Shown: piece after piece, positions 26,140 to 35,349 of the stretch | Position numbering within the stretch: position 1 is the first letter of the stretch | Layout: each line of letters opens with the position of its first letter | Assembly: GCF_900156575.1 (NCBI RefSeq) | Contig: NZ_FTNY01000007.1 | Coordinates: 62,001 to 126,000 of the forward strand | Direction of reading: 5' to 3' | Length of the DNA stretch: 64,000 bases | From: Chryseobacterium shigense | Lineage (GTDB): Bacteria; Bacteroidota; Bacteroidia; Flavobacteriales; Weeksellaceae | Notes under the pieces: model-generated | Told to the model about the DNA's origin: nothing | The model's database searches: none | The model's input: the letters and a program-made list of their open reading frames with translations, nothing else | Position numbers and translations under genes: made by a program

Positions 26140-27318
26140 TTAAAAAGCGTTGATTCCTGTAATATCTAAACCGGTAATCAATAAGTGTACGTCGTGTGTT
26201 CCTTCGTAAGTGATCACAGATTCAAGATTGGCTGCGTGTCTCATCATCGGGAATTCTCCCATGATTCCCATACCGCCAAGGATTTGTCTGGACTCTCTTG
26301 CAATGTCGATAGCCATTTTCACGTTGTTACGCTTAGCCATTGAAATTTGTGCAGGACTTGCTTTGTGGTCATTTTTAAGATTTCCTAACTGAAGGCATAA
26401 TAGCTGTGCTTTTGTGATCTCTGTTAAGAATTCTGCCAGTTTCTTCTGCTGAAGCTGGAAAGAACCGATTGGTTTTCCAAACTGTCTTCTTTCCTTAGAA
26501 TACTGAACCGCTGTACAGTAACAGTCAATCGCTGCACCAATAACGCCCCATGAGATTCCATATCTTGCTGAATTCAGACAAGATAAAGGTCCTTTCAATC
26601 CGGTTACTCCCGGAAGCAAGTTTTCTTTAGGAACTTTTACATCATTGAATACCAGTTCTCCGGTTTTCGATGCTCTTAAGCTCCATTTATTATGCGTTTC
26701 AGGAGTGGTAAAACCTTCCATTCCTCTTTCAACGATCAGTCCCTGTACTTTTCCTTCTTCATTTTTTGCCCACACTACGGCGATGTCGCATACCGGAGAA
26801 TTGGTGATCCACATTTTGGCACCGTTCAGAAGATAATGGTCACCCATATCTTTGAAATACGTTTCCATTGAACTTGGATCAGAACCGTGGTTAGGCTCCG
26901 TTAATCCAAATGAACCGATCATTTCTCCTGCAGCAAGCTGAGGAAGATATTTTTTCTTTTGCTCTTCAGAACCAAATTCATTAATAGGGAACATCACCAG
27001 TGAGCTTTGTACCGAAGCAGCAGAACGTACTGCAGAATCACCTCTTTCCAATTCCTGCATAATCAGACCGTAAGAAATCTGATCTAACCCTGAACCACCA
27101 TACTCAACAGGAATATATGGACCTAAAGCCCCGATCTTCCCCAATTCTTTCATTAAGCCCGGAATATCAGTATGATTTTGCGCGGCCTGGTCTATTTGCG
27201 GCATTACAAAACTCTCCACCCAATCTCTTACCGATTGACGGATCAGTTTGTGTTCTTCAGTAAGTAAAGCATCAATTCCGTAGTAGTCTGGAATGCTTGT
27301 AAGAGGATAATATGACAT
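26140..27318 (-). CDS. Acyl-CoA dehydrogenase, glutaryl-CoA dehydrogenase-like
   Basis: A 392-residue FAD enzyme that introduces a double bond into an acyl-CoA and passes electrons to an electron-transfer flavoprotein. FAD and substrate motifs include GLTEPNHGSDPSSMET and WITNSPVCDIAVVWAK. The catalytic Glu is in VITYEGTHDVHLLITG. The late YEGTHD...LDITGINAF pattern is closer to glutaryl-CoA dehydrogenase than to chain-length-specific forms. Lysine/tryptophan breakdown is therefore possible, but the substrate is unproven. It is a single gene with its own terminator. Confidence 0.88.
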   Translation of the reverse strand: MSYYPLTSIPDYYGIDALLTEEHKLIRQSVRDWVESFVMPQIDQAAQNHTDIPGLMKELGKIGALGPYIPVEYGGSGLDQISYGLIMQELERGDSAVRSAASVQSSLVMFPINEFGSEEQKKKYLPQLAAGEMIGSFGLTEPNHGSDPSSMETYFKDMGDHYLLNGAKMWITNSPVCDIAVVWAKNEEGKVQGLIVERGMEGFTTPETHNKWSLRASKTGELVFNDVKVPKENLLPGVTGLKGPLSCLNSARYGISWGVIGAAIDCYCTAVQYSKERRQFGKPIGSFQLQQKKLAEFLTEITKAQLLCLQLGNLKNDHKASPAQISMAKRNNVKMAIDIARESRQILGGMGIMGEFPMMRHAANLESVITYEGTHDVHLLITGLDITGINAF

Positions 27319-27446
27319 GATTTTTTGATTTGCCTAAAAGTAACACTTTTCGTGTGGTTTGAAAAATTTTTTTGAAAATCTTTATTGTCTTTGATTTTCA
27401 ATAAGATAAAACGATATCATTAGTATTTCAGTGAAAACAGTGCTTC

Positions 27447-28235
27447 CTAAGATTCCTCATCATTGGAGATAGGATACTGATTCGCAGCGTTGTGTACCTT
27501 GCTTTTGAACTTATAGAGGTAAGGAGCTTTGTTGGCAGATCCATCGTACAATTTCTCTAACCTGTCCAGTATATTTAAACTTAATATCTTGCGCTGAAAA
27601 TTATTTCTTCTGAATTTTTGCCCCAGAATAGTTTCATACAGAGACTGAAGATCTTTCATAGTAAACTTCTCAGGAAGAAGATTGCTGGCTGCCACCTCTG
27701 TATTGATATTCATACGAAGGTATTCCAGCCCTGTTTCTATGACTCTGTCATGATCAAAAGCCATTTTCGGGAGATTATCTACCTCAAACCATTCACAACT
27801 TTCGTTAAAAGCATCCGGAAAAGTATTGGCAATGGAGAAATCGATAAGGCTGCAGTAGCCTACCGTAATGAATCGCTGGAAAATCCAATGGTCTTTAGGA
27901 ACCTCAATTCCTTTATTATTGAGAAGAATCTGATGGACGTTATTCTCTGTACGGTCTATTCTCCCAAAAGTGTGGAATTGTTTTAAGAAAAGATCCTGAA
28001 GATGGGTTCTTTCATACAATACTCTCGCAGCAGCTTCGCGAAGATCTTCATCATTGAAAACAAAACCTCCCGGAAGCGACCACAGATCCAGATCGTGATA
28101 CTTTAAAAGCAAAACCTTCAAAATATTATTGTGAAAACCAAATATCGTGCAGTCAACAGATACGTGTGCTACAAAATCTTTTGTATCAATAAGTTCCTGA
28201 AGGGTTTCTTTATTCTTTGTGTCTTTGATTTTCAT
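27447..28235 (-). CDS. Nudix-domain transcriptional regulator (NrtR/AraR-like)
   Basis: 262 residues: an N-terminal Nudix fold (about 20-155) followed by a winged-helix DNA-binding region (about 175-245, FTMKDLQSLYETILGQKFRR). The Nudix box starts GGFVFNDEDLREAAARV; at the catalytic segment it reads RVLYERTHL where hydrolases have REUXEEXGU, so Glu is Val72 and Arg76, and Gly is His78. It should sense a ligand without hydrolysing it, as NrtR and Bacteroides AraR do. It follows a sugar-type MFS gene and lies opposite susC, so it probably controls the glucan locus in response to a sugar or sugar phosphate. Confidence 0.87.
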   Translation of the reverse strand: MKIKDTKNKETLQELIDTKDFVAHVSVDCTIFGFHNNILKVLLLKYHDLDLWSLPGGFVFNDEDLREAAARVLYERTHLQDLFLKQFHTFGRIDRTENNVHQILLNNKGIEVPKDHWIFQRFITVGYCSLIDFSIANTFPDAFNESCEWFEVDNLPKMAFDHDRVIETGLEYLRMNINTEVAASNLLPEKFTMKDLQSLYETILGQKFRRNNFQRKILSLNILDRLEKLYDGSANKAPYLYKFKSKVHNAANQYPISNDEES

Positions 28236-28258
28236 GGGAGTAAAAATAAAATTATTTT

Positions 28259-29446
28259 CTATAATTTCTTTCCTGCGAGCCTAAAATATATTAAACTCAC
28301 CGTAAAAAGCACAGAGACAGCAAGTAATATATACAGCGGATAATAGTTTAGCAGCTGTTTTCCGAACAGGACAGACATAATAATAGAACTGACAGAGCTG
28401 CCCAGCGATGAAAAAATCACAATCAGGGAAGTAAACAGGTTGATTTTCTCCTTGTCAACTTTTGCAATCATTTTTGAATTGATCACAGGGTAAAGAGGGG
28501 AAAGAAAAAGACCAATGACAGGAAACAAAAACAAAATAATACTTGAATTGACAGAATCAAAATACTGGATTCCTAAAATAGCCAGAAGCACGGCCATAAT
28601 GAAAGAAATACACAAAACATAATATCTTGATAATGAAAATCTCTGAATAATATTAGCGGTGACTGTTCTGCCTGCATACGAAAAAAGAGCAAGGAAAGAA
28701 GTGGCCTGCAAGGCAAAGAATGAATTCACCTTCAGATGGTTTTTATAAAAGGAGGGAAGCCATGAATTGAACCCCTGTTCTACAAACACAATAAAGAAAA
28801 TTACGGCAAGAAATGCGATCGTTGCAGGTTTTGCAAATACAGAAAGTTCAGAAATAAGACTCTTGTTCTCTGTTTTCTTAGCCTCTGAAATAGTTAATTT
28901 TGAAAATAAAAATATCGTCACTGCACAAAGCACTGCTATAGAAAGGAATCCGAATTTCCAAAATTCAGAATAACGACTCGAAATCAGCCAGCCAAAACCC
29001 GTGTTGACTACAAAAATTCCAGCCATAAAAGTTGCTTCCACACTGTTCATCATTTTAGCCAGAGACTTTTCATCCGAGATATTATTCCGGATAATTCCGA
29101 AAACACAGATTTTTCCAACGGCGAAACAGGTCCCGATAATCGCAAACCAAACCTTATAAAACCAAAAATCTTCTACAAAAGGAAGCAGACAAGAGCAGAT
29201 TCCAACGATAACAAGAGCCGAAATAAGGGCACTTTTAGTCCCGGTTTTACTAATAAAATTCACTGCAAAAAGGGAAATAAATGCAATCGGAAGATCCTTG
29301 AATGATTCCAGAAAGCCTAACTTTTCGTACGTGATTTTTGCTTCCGAAAGTTGAAGAATCACAATGCCCATGCAGTTCAGGACCATAGAGAAAATAAGAA
29401 AGGTCAGTTTTAAAGGAAGAGAGATCCGGGAAAGCTTGGCTGTCAT
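28259..29446 (-). CDS. MFS transporter, probably sugar importer
   Basis: A 395-residue inner-membrane protein with about 12 hydrophobic segments, starting LKLTFLIFSMVLNCMGIVIL and ending LLAVSVLFTVSLIYF. The pattern fits the major facilitator superfamily, sugar group. It heads a two-gene unit with the Nudix regulator 23 bases downstream and is divergent from susC. The likely job is uptake of the monosaccharide, probably glucose, released by the locus enzymes. A possible -7 box on the minus strand is at 29519-29526 (TATTTTTG). Confidence 0.87.
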   Translation of the reverse strand: MTAKLSRISLPLKLTFLIFSMVLNCMGIVILQLSEAKITYEKLGFLESFKDLPIAFISLFAVNFISKTGTKSALISALVIVGICSCLLPFVEDFWFYKVWFAIIGTCFAVGKICVFGIIRNNISDEKSLAKMMNSVEATFMAGIFVVNTGFGWLISSRYSEFWKFGFLSIAVLCAVTIFLFSKLTISEAKKTENKSLISELSVFAKPATIAFLAVIFFIVFVEQGFNSWLPSFYKNHLKVNSFFALQATSFLALFSYAGRTVTANIIQRFSLSRYYVLCISFIMAVLLAILGIQYFDSVNSSIILFLFPVIGLFLSPLYPVINSKMIAKVDKEKINLFTSLIVIFSSLGSSVSSIIMSVLFGKQLLNYYPLYILLAVSVLFTVSLIYFRLAGKKL

Positions 29447-29590
29447 TTTGGGGATTTTTTTATTCGTTTTTTAGGATAATTTTATGAATTATGAAGCGGA
29501 TGTATGCCTTTGAACTCCCAAAAATAAACGAAAAATTAAAATAATTATGAATACAATGTTAATTAATTAAAAAAAAATATATTTTTATTG

Positions 29591-29603
29591 TCTCAATTTG
29601 AGA
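29591..29603. promoter_or_regulatory. Palindrome in front of susC, possible operator
   Basis: TCTCAA T TTGAGA is a 13-base inverted repeat 18 bases upstream of the susC start. Inside it, TCAATTTG differs from the -7 consensus by one base, so a regulator bound here would block the promoter. The adjacent Nudix regulator is the obvious candidate. Confidence 0.5.
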
Positions 29604-29621
29604 ATTAAAAACTAACTGTAT

Positions 29622-32459
29622 ATGAATCTAAGAATATCAAGAAGCCTTGGGGTGGTTGCTGTGCTGTATTTTACAGCCAATTTCAGTGCACAGACCAAGG
29701 TGAAAGATTCCGTTCCGAAAGAGAAGGCAATAGAAGAAGTTGTTCTTGTCGGGTATGGATCAGTAAAGAAACAGAACCTTACAAGTGCAGCTTCTGTTGT
29801 AAAGGCAGATGCTTTTGAAAACAGACCACTTTACAATGTAGGCCAGGCAATGCAAGGCCAGGCTGCTGGGGTAAGTGTTGTACAGGCTTCAGGAAAGCCG
29901 GGAGCGAATATTGACATTAAAATCAGGGGAAACAATTCCCTCGCGTCATCGGTGAGTCCTCTGTATGTTGTTGACGGTATCCAGACCACAGATGTTAGCG
30001 GAATTAATACAGATGATATTGTAGATATGACAATCCTAAAAGATGCATCATCTACTGCCATCTACGGGATCAGCGGTTCTTCAGGTGTTGTCATCATTAC
30101 AACGAAAAGAGGAAAAATAGGGAAACCTCAGCTGAATTTTAATGCCTACTGGGGATTTTCTAAAGCAATGAAAAATATTGACGTCCTTAATCAGGAACAA
30201 TATAAATCGTTATTAAGCGATATTAAGGTGAACGGAGGCGGAGATTATATTTCTACTGCAAATAACCCACGGTATGCAGGCATTAATACCGATTGGACAA
30301 AAGAGGTTTTTCAGACAGGTTTTGATCAGAATTACAATGTAAACTATTCTTTCGGCAATGAAAATATTAAAGCATATGCTGCACTTGGATATCAGGATAT
30401 TGACGGAATAATAAAGCCTTCAAGGTTTCAGAGGACTTCAGCAAAGCTGAATTTGGACGCGGTGATTCTTCCCTGGCTGAAGCTAAACTCATCGGTGAAT
30501 TACTTTATAACCAACCTTACCAATACAAACGACAATCTCAGTACAGCAAGAGGTGGTGTTGTTTTAAGTGCCTATAATACACCTACTTTTCTGCCGGTAT
30601 ATGGAAATCAGGTCAATATGAGTCCTGGAGATGGGGAAATATATGATGCAACCGGAGCCATAAAGGACGGGTATAAACCGGGGCAGTTTGCACCTAACCC
30701 TTATCAGTCATCATGGGAAAATCCTGTTGCTTATCAATCCAGAAAAGATAAAACTCTTTCCCAGCGGTTTTTAAGCAATTTGGGACTTGAGGTAAGACTT
30801 TTTAAAGATCTTACATGGAAGCCATCGATCTCATTTGATATGATAGATTCAAGAAATACTAAATTTGTAGATGGATTTCAGACAAGCTACGGACGGTCTA
30901 AATTTGGTATAGGTTCTCAGGAATTCAGCCAGTTCCAGGAATATAACTTTGAAAATACATTAAACTATACCTTCAAGAGAGGAGTACATGATTTATCTGT
31001 ACTTGGAGGGGTTCAAATCAATGAAAGAAATTTTCAAAGCAATTATTTTGGCGGAGATAATTTCCCGGCAGATACCTTTAACTTTAATTATGATCTTGCC
31101 AAAAATCAAAGCTATGATATCCGTAAAGAGATCCTAAGACAGGTTTCGTTTTTCGGAAGAGCACTTTATACACTTAACGGGAAGTATACAGTGATGGGAG
31201 TATTCAGAGAAAATGCAAATTCAGCTTTGGCTCCGGGAAATAAATGGGGATTCTTTCCAGGGGTTTCGGCTTCGTGGGTAATTTCAAAGGAAAACTTTCT
31301 TGCAGACAGTAAGTTAATCAGTGAACTAAAGCTTAGAGCCGGATGGGGAAAAACAGCTAATGCATCAGCGATTCCTGCCTATTCTCATTTCAATCTTTAT
31401 AATCCGTTCTGGAATAATGGAGTTCCGGTTTTTGTTAATTCCCAATCTGACAGTGGAGATCTGACCTGGGAAACTACAACAGATACCAACTTAGGATTAG
31501 ATCTTGGAATTCTTGATAACAGGATCAGATTGAGTGTTGACGCTTATCAGAGAAAAACAGATAATTTAATATCTCCAATTAAATTGGGAACCTATGAATT
31601 TCAGATCTACAGAAACATTGGTTCTCTCGAAAATAAAGGATTAGAGTTTGCCCTTAATACAGTGAACATCAAGAATGAAAATTTCACATGGAATACTTCA
31701 TTCAATATTTCATTTACAAAAAATAAGATAACCAATATCAGTTCATTTCTGAACACAATTCAAGCTGCAAATGTAGAAGGAATGGGAAGATTGGTGAGAT
31801 TTGAAGAAGGGCAGCCCCTCGGAATGTTTTATGGGTATAAAGTTTCGGGAGTCAATCCTGAAAATGGAGATCAGATGTATGTGAATGCCAGCGGAAATGT
31901 TGTAGCCTATACCGATCTTAAACCTGAAGACAGAAGGTATATTGGCAATCCTAATCCTGATTTTACTTTTGGATTCAGTAATAATTTTAAATTTAAAAAC
32001 TGGTATCTGGATACGCTGATCACCGGATCGGTAGGAAATGACATTTTCAATGCTACAAGGTTTGACCTCGAAATGATGAGTGATTATAAAAATCAGTCTA
32101 CAGCAGTATTGGACCGCTGGACAACGCCAGGCCAGGTTACTGATGTGCCGAGAGCATATTCTGCTTCTGCACAGATCATCTCAGACCGGTTTATAGAAAA
32201 CGGATCTTATCTGAAGTTAAAAGCAGTTACAGTAGGGTACAATTTTATGAAACCTTTCAAAGGTGTCAATAAGCTTAATTTATACGTGACAGGGCAAAAT
32301 ATCTTTACCATCACAGATTATTCAGGGATGGATCCTGAAGTAAATGCATTCAGTCCTAATAACGGAACTGTAGGTGCCGAAAGAGCCGTTTTTGGGATAG
32401 ATTATGGAACATACCCTCAGGTAAGAACAATCATCGTTGGGCTAAAAGCTAACTTCTAA
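29622..32459 (+). CDS. SusC/RagA-type TonB-dependent outer-membrane transporter
   Basis: A 945-residue outer-membrane porin that imports glycan oligosaccharides with SusD. Signal peptide about 1-23 (YFTANFSAQ). A TonB box-like EEVVLVGYG is at residues 39-47. The plug domain follows (GVSVVQASGKPGANIDIKIRG, SPLYVVDGIQ), then a beta-barrel ending in YPQVRTIIVGLKANF. The usual N-terminal carboxypeptidase-regulatory-like domain (~80 residues) is missing: the plug starts right after the signal and a short linker. It is first in the operon, 10 bases before susD. Confidence 0.95.
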   Translation: MNLRISRSLGVVAVLYFTANFSAQTKVKDSVPKEKAIEEVVLVGYGSVKKQNLTSAASVVKADAFENRPLYNVGQAMQGQAAGVSVVQASGKPGANIDIKIRGNNSLASSVSPLYVVDGIQTTDVSGINTDDIVDMTILKDASSTAIYGISGSSGVVIITTKRGKIGKPQLNFNAYWGFSKAMKNIDVLNQEQYKSLLSDIKVNGGGDYISTANNPRYAGINTDWTKEVFQTGFDQNYNVNYSFGNENIKAYAALGYQDIDGIIKPSRFQRTSAKLNLDAVILPWLKLNSSVNYFITNLTNTNDNLSTARGGVVLSAYNTPTFLPVYGNQVNMSPGDGEIYDATGAIKDGYKPGQFAPNPYQSSWENPVAYQSRKDKTLSQRFLSNLGLEVRLFKDLTWKPSISFDMIDSRNTKFVDGFQTSYGRSKFGIGSQEFSQFQEYNFENTLNYTFKRGVHDLSVLGGVQINERNFQSNYFGGDNFPADTFNFNYDLAKNQSYDIRKEILRQVSFFGRALYTLNGKYTVMGVFRENANSALAPGNKWGFFPGVSASWVISKENFLADSKLISELKLRAGWGKTANASAIPAYSHFNLYNPFWNNGVPVFVNSQSDSGDLTWETTTDTNLGLDLGILDNRIRLSVDAYQRKTDNLISPIKLGTYEFQIYRNIGSLENKGLEFALNTVNIKNENFTWNTSFNISFTKNKITNISSFLNTIQAANVEGMGRLVRFEEGQPLGMFYGYKVSGVNPENGDQMYVNASGNVVAYTDLKPEDRRYIGNPNPDFTFGFSNNFKFKNWYLDTLITGSVGNDIFNATRFDLEMMSDYKNQSTAVLDRWTTPGQVTDVPRAYSASAQIISDRFIENGSYLKLKAVTVGYNFMKPFKGVNKLNLYVTGQNIFTITDYSGMDPEVNAFSPNNGTVGAERAVFGIDYGTYPQVRTIIVGLKANF

Positions 32460-32469
32460 ATTATTTACA

Positions 32470-33909
32470 ATGAAAATCAATAAAGCAATATATTATCTAT
32501 TGGGAGCATCAGCTCTTATGATGACCGTTTCCTGTAATGACTTTCTAGACACAGAACCCATTACAGAGCAGGCAATTTCTATTGAAAGTCCTTTGAAAAC
32601 AGCTGCAGATGCAGAGAATAGGATGAACACTATTTATTCAGGTTTTGGAAATGAGTACTGGCAGCTGGATTATGCGATGAATGGTGATGCACAAACTGAT
32701 ATTTCTTATGCAGGAGCAGATAACGTTCAGTCTTTTCAACAGGATGAATACCGGATCATTGCCACCAACTCCAATGTGGAAAGGGATTGGAAATATCTGT
32801 ACGGTTTTATCAACGACTGTAATATGATTCTTAATTATGTAGATGAAATCAATGATCCATCATTAACGACAGCCAGAAAAGCAGAAATGAAATCTGAGGC
32901 CTCAATCTTAAGAGCATTATATTACTTCCATGCCGTACAGTTATGGGGAGATATTCCTCTTGTGACGAAGGCTGTCATAGGGGTTAATGCTGGTAACTTT
33001 GATGAGGTATACAGTCAGGTTTATCCAGCCAGGAAGACTACGCAGGAAGCTTATGATTTGATTATCAATGATCTGGAAGGAGCAGTGGCAAATGCGCCGG
33101 CTGTTAGTCAGAAATACAGAGCCAATAAAAATCTTGCTTATGGATTATTGGCAAAAGCTAATGCGTCCAAGCCAAATCCAGACTGGGCAAAAGTAAAACA
33201 GTATGCATCCAATATTTCAGGAGTAAACTTACTTCCGGTATATGATCAGCTTTTTGACGGACTGCATGAAGGCAATGCAGAATCTATTTTTGAAGCAGAT
33301 GGTAATGCCGGAAGCGTATGGGCCTGGGGATCTTCCATGTTCCTGGGAACCGACTGGAAAAAATTCAATATTCCTTCCAACGATCTTGTCAAAACTTTTT
33401 CCGATGCAGGAGATACTCAGAGGCTCAACAGTTCAGTGAAATTTTCACCGGTAGCATGGTCAGATAATTACTGGCCAAGTACCAGCTATCCTTTTATGTA
33501 CAAAATGAGAAAGATGGACGGGACACAGAATTTCTACATTATGAGGTATGCAGATATCCTTCTGTTAAAGGCAGAAGCAGCTGTAAGAACGGCAGATTAT
33601 ACAGGAGCAGCAGGATACATTAATCAGGTAAGAACCAGAGCAGGTTTGTCTTCTGTAGCGGTAATCTCTGAAGCCGATGGGATTGCTAAAGTAATGGCGG
33701 AAAGAAAACTGGAGCTGGCTTTTGAAGGACAGCGATGGTTTGATCTGAAAAGAACAGGAACTGCGGTTGCTATTCTTTCCCAGCAGAAAGACGGAAACGG
33801 AAATATACTTCCGTATGCTGCAAGTATCAATCAAAACAGGCTGCTTTGGCCTATTCCGCAAGGACAGAGAGATAACAATCAGAATTTAACCCAAAATCCA
33901 GGTTATTAA
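32470..33909 (+). CDS. SusD/RagB-type glycan-binding lipoprotein
   Basis: A 479-residue surface lipoprotein that lids the SusC channel and binds glycan. The lipoprotein signal ends MMTVSC (Cys22), followed by NDFLDTEPIT, a hallmark SusD N-terminus. C-terminal elements are FYIMRYADILLLKAEAAVR, TRAGLSS, AERKLELAFEGQRWFDLKR and LLWPIPQGQRDNNQNLTQNP, all typical of the family. It is cotranscribed with susC and lies 3 bases before the first GH30 gene. Confidence 0.96.
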   Translation: MKINKAIYYLLGASALMMTVSCNDFLDTEPITEQAISIESPLKTAADAENRMNTIYSGFGNEYWQLDYAMNGDAQTDISYAGADNVQSFQQDEYRIIATNSNVERDWKYLYGFINDCNMILNYVDEINDPSLTTARKAEMKSEASILRALYYFHAVQLWGDIPLVTKAVIGVNAGNFDEVYSQVYPARKTTQEAYDLIINDLEGAVANAPAVSQKYRANKNLAYGLLAKANASKPNPDWAKVKQYASNISGVNLLPVYDQLFDGLHEGNAESIFEADGNAGSVWAWGSSMFLGTDWKKFNIPSNDLVKTFSDAGDTQRLNSSVKFSPVAWSDNYWPSTSYPFMYKMRKMDGTQNFYIMRYADILLLKAEAAVRTADYTGAAGYINQVRTRAGLSSVAVISEADGIAKVMAERKLELAFEGQRWFDLKRTGTAVAILSQQKDGNGNILPYAASINQNRLLWPIPQGQRDNNQNLTQNPGY

Positions 33910-33912
33910 AAT

Positions 33913-35340
33913 ATGAAGTTTCACAACTTATATAGTTTCTTTTTTAAAGGTACCGCGCTGCTTTGCGGCGTGGTACTTTTTCCTTTATCGTGTGCATCCG
34001 TTGGATCACGTAAAGAAAGTGAAGTTCAGTCATGGCTCACCAGAGGCAATGAAAGTATAAAATTACAGCAGCAGACTCCGGTCAGATTTGTGAAAAATGC
34101 CAACAACTGGCAGAATATTGAAATTGATGATACTCAAAAGTTTCAATATGTTGACGGTTTTGGTTACACCCTTACGGGAGGAAGTGTAGAAGTAATCAAC
34201 AGACTTTCGCCTTCAAAAAGAAAAGCTTTGCTTCACGAACTTTTTGGAAATGATAAGAACTCTATTTCTATCAGTTATCTGCGATTAAGTATCGGGGCTT
34301 CTGATCTGGACGGAAGAGTTTTCTCTTATGACGATCTTCCGGAAGGACAGACAGATCCTTCACTTTCAAAATTCAGTCTGGCTAATGACAAGGATCTGAT
34401 CGCTATGCTGAAAGAGATTCTGGCCATTAACCCCAAAATAAAAATCATTGCAGCACCGTGGTCACCTCCGGTTTGGATGAAAGATAACGGAAAATCAAAA
34501 GGAGGCAGCCTCAAACCTGATTTTTACAGAGTTTATGCCGACTATTTTGCAAAATATATTCTGGGAATGAAAAAAGAGGGCATTACCATTGATGCTGTAA
34601 CACCTCAAAACGAACCGCTTCATCCTGGAAATAATCCCAGCCTTTTTATGCCCTCTGATCAGCAGAGAGATTTTATCAAAGGTCATTTAGGTCCTGTTTT
34701 TAAAGCCAAGAATATCAAAACAAAAATCGTAGTCTACGATCACAATTGCAATAAACCGGAATATGCTCTTGATATTCTGAAAGATCCGGCAGCCTATCAG
34801 TATATAGACGGTTCAGCCTTCCATTTATATGAAGGTGATATTTCCGCTTTAAGCACGGTGCACAACGCGTTTCCCGATAAAAATTTGTATTTTACCGAGC
34901 AGTGGACGGGATCGAAAGGGACTTTTACCGAAGACCTGAACTGGCACGTTAAAAACGTAGTCATCGGTTCAATGAGAAACTGGAGCAGTATCGCTTTGGA
35001 ATGGAATGTAGCGAATGATCCTCAGTATCAACCTCACACAGACGGTGGATGTACGGAATGTAAAGGAGCCATAACAGTTTCTGACAGTGAAAATTTCACC
35101 AGAAATGTTTCCTATTACATCATTGCACACGCTTCCAAGTTTGTTCCGGCAGGTTCTAGGCGTATTGCTTCCACACAGACAGAAACCCTTTCTACGGCGG
35201 CATTTAAAACTCCGGCCGGAAAAACAGTATTGATTATCCAGAACGGAAACAGTACCGATGAAAGTTTTAATATCAAATATAACGGAAAGACGGCTCCGGT
35301 TATCCTTTCAGGAAATTCGGCAGCCACTTATGTTTTTTAA
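33913..35340 (+). CDS. GH30 glycoside hydrolase lipoprotein
   Basis: 475 residues. Lipoprotein signal ends FPLSC (Cys27), so it is probably surface-anchored. It is a (beta/alpha)8 barrel of family GH30: the acid/base is Glu234 in TPQNEPLHPG and the nucleophile is Glu329 in YFTEQWTGS, with substrate-site motifs APWSPPVWMK and GFGYTLTGG. GH30 includes beta-1,6-glucanases and glucosylceramidases. With GH16 and GH3 beside it, an endo- or exo-beta-1,6-glucanase role is most likely. It has a paralog at 38490, so the locus carries two GH30 enzymes. Confidence 0.9.
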   Translation: MKFHNLYSFFFKGTALLCGVVLFPLSCASVGSRKESEVQSWLTRGNESIKLQQQTPVRFVKNANNWQNIEIDDTQKFQYVDGFGYTLTGGSVEVINRLSPSKRKALLHELFGNDKNSISISYLRLSIGASDLDGRVFSYDDLPEGQTDPSLSKFSLANDKDLIAMLKEILAINPKIKIIAAPWSPPVWMKDNGKSKGGSLKPDFYRVYADYFAKYILGMKKEGITIDAVTPQNEPLHPGNNPSLFMPSDQQRDFIKGHLGPVFKAKNIKTKIVVYDHNCNKPEYALDILKDPAAYQYIDGSAFHLYEGDISALSTVHNAFPDKNLYFTEQWTGSKGTFTEDLNWHVKNVVIGSMRNWSSIALEWNVANDPQYQPHTDGGCTECKGAITVSDSENFTRNVSYYIIAHASKFVPAGSRRIASTQTETLSTAAFKTPAGKTVLIIQNGNSTDESFNIKYNGKTAPVILSGNSAATYVF

Positions 35341-35349
35341 TTGAATAGC

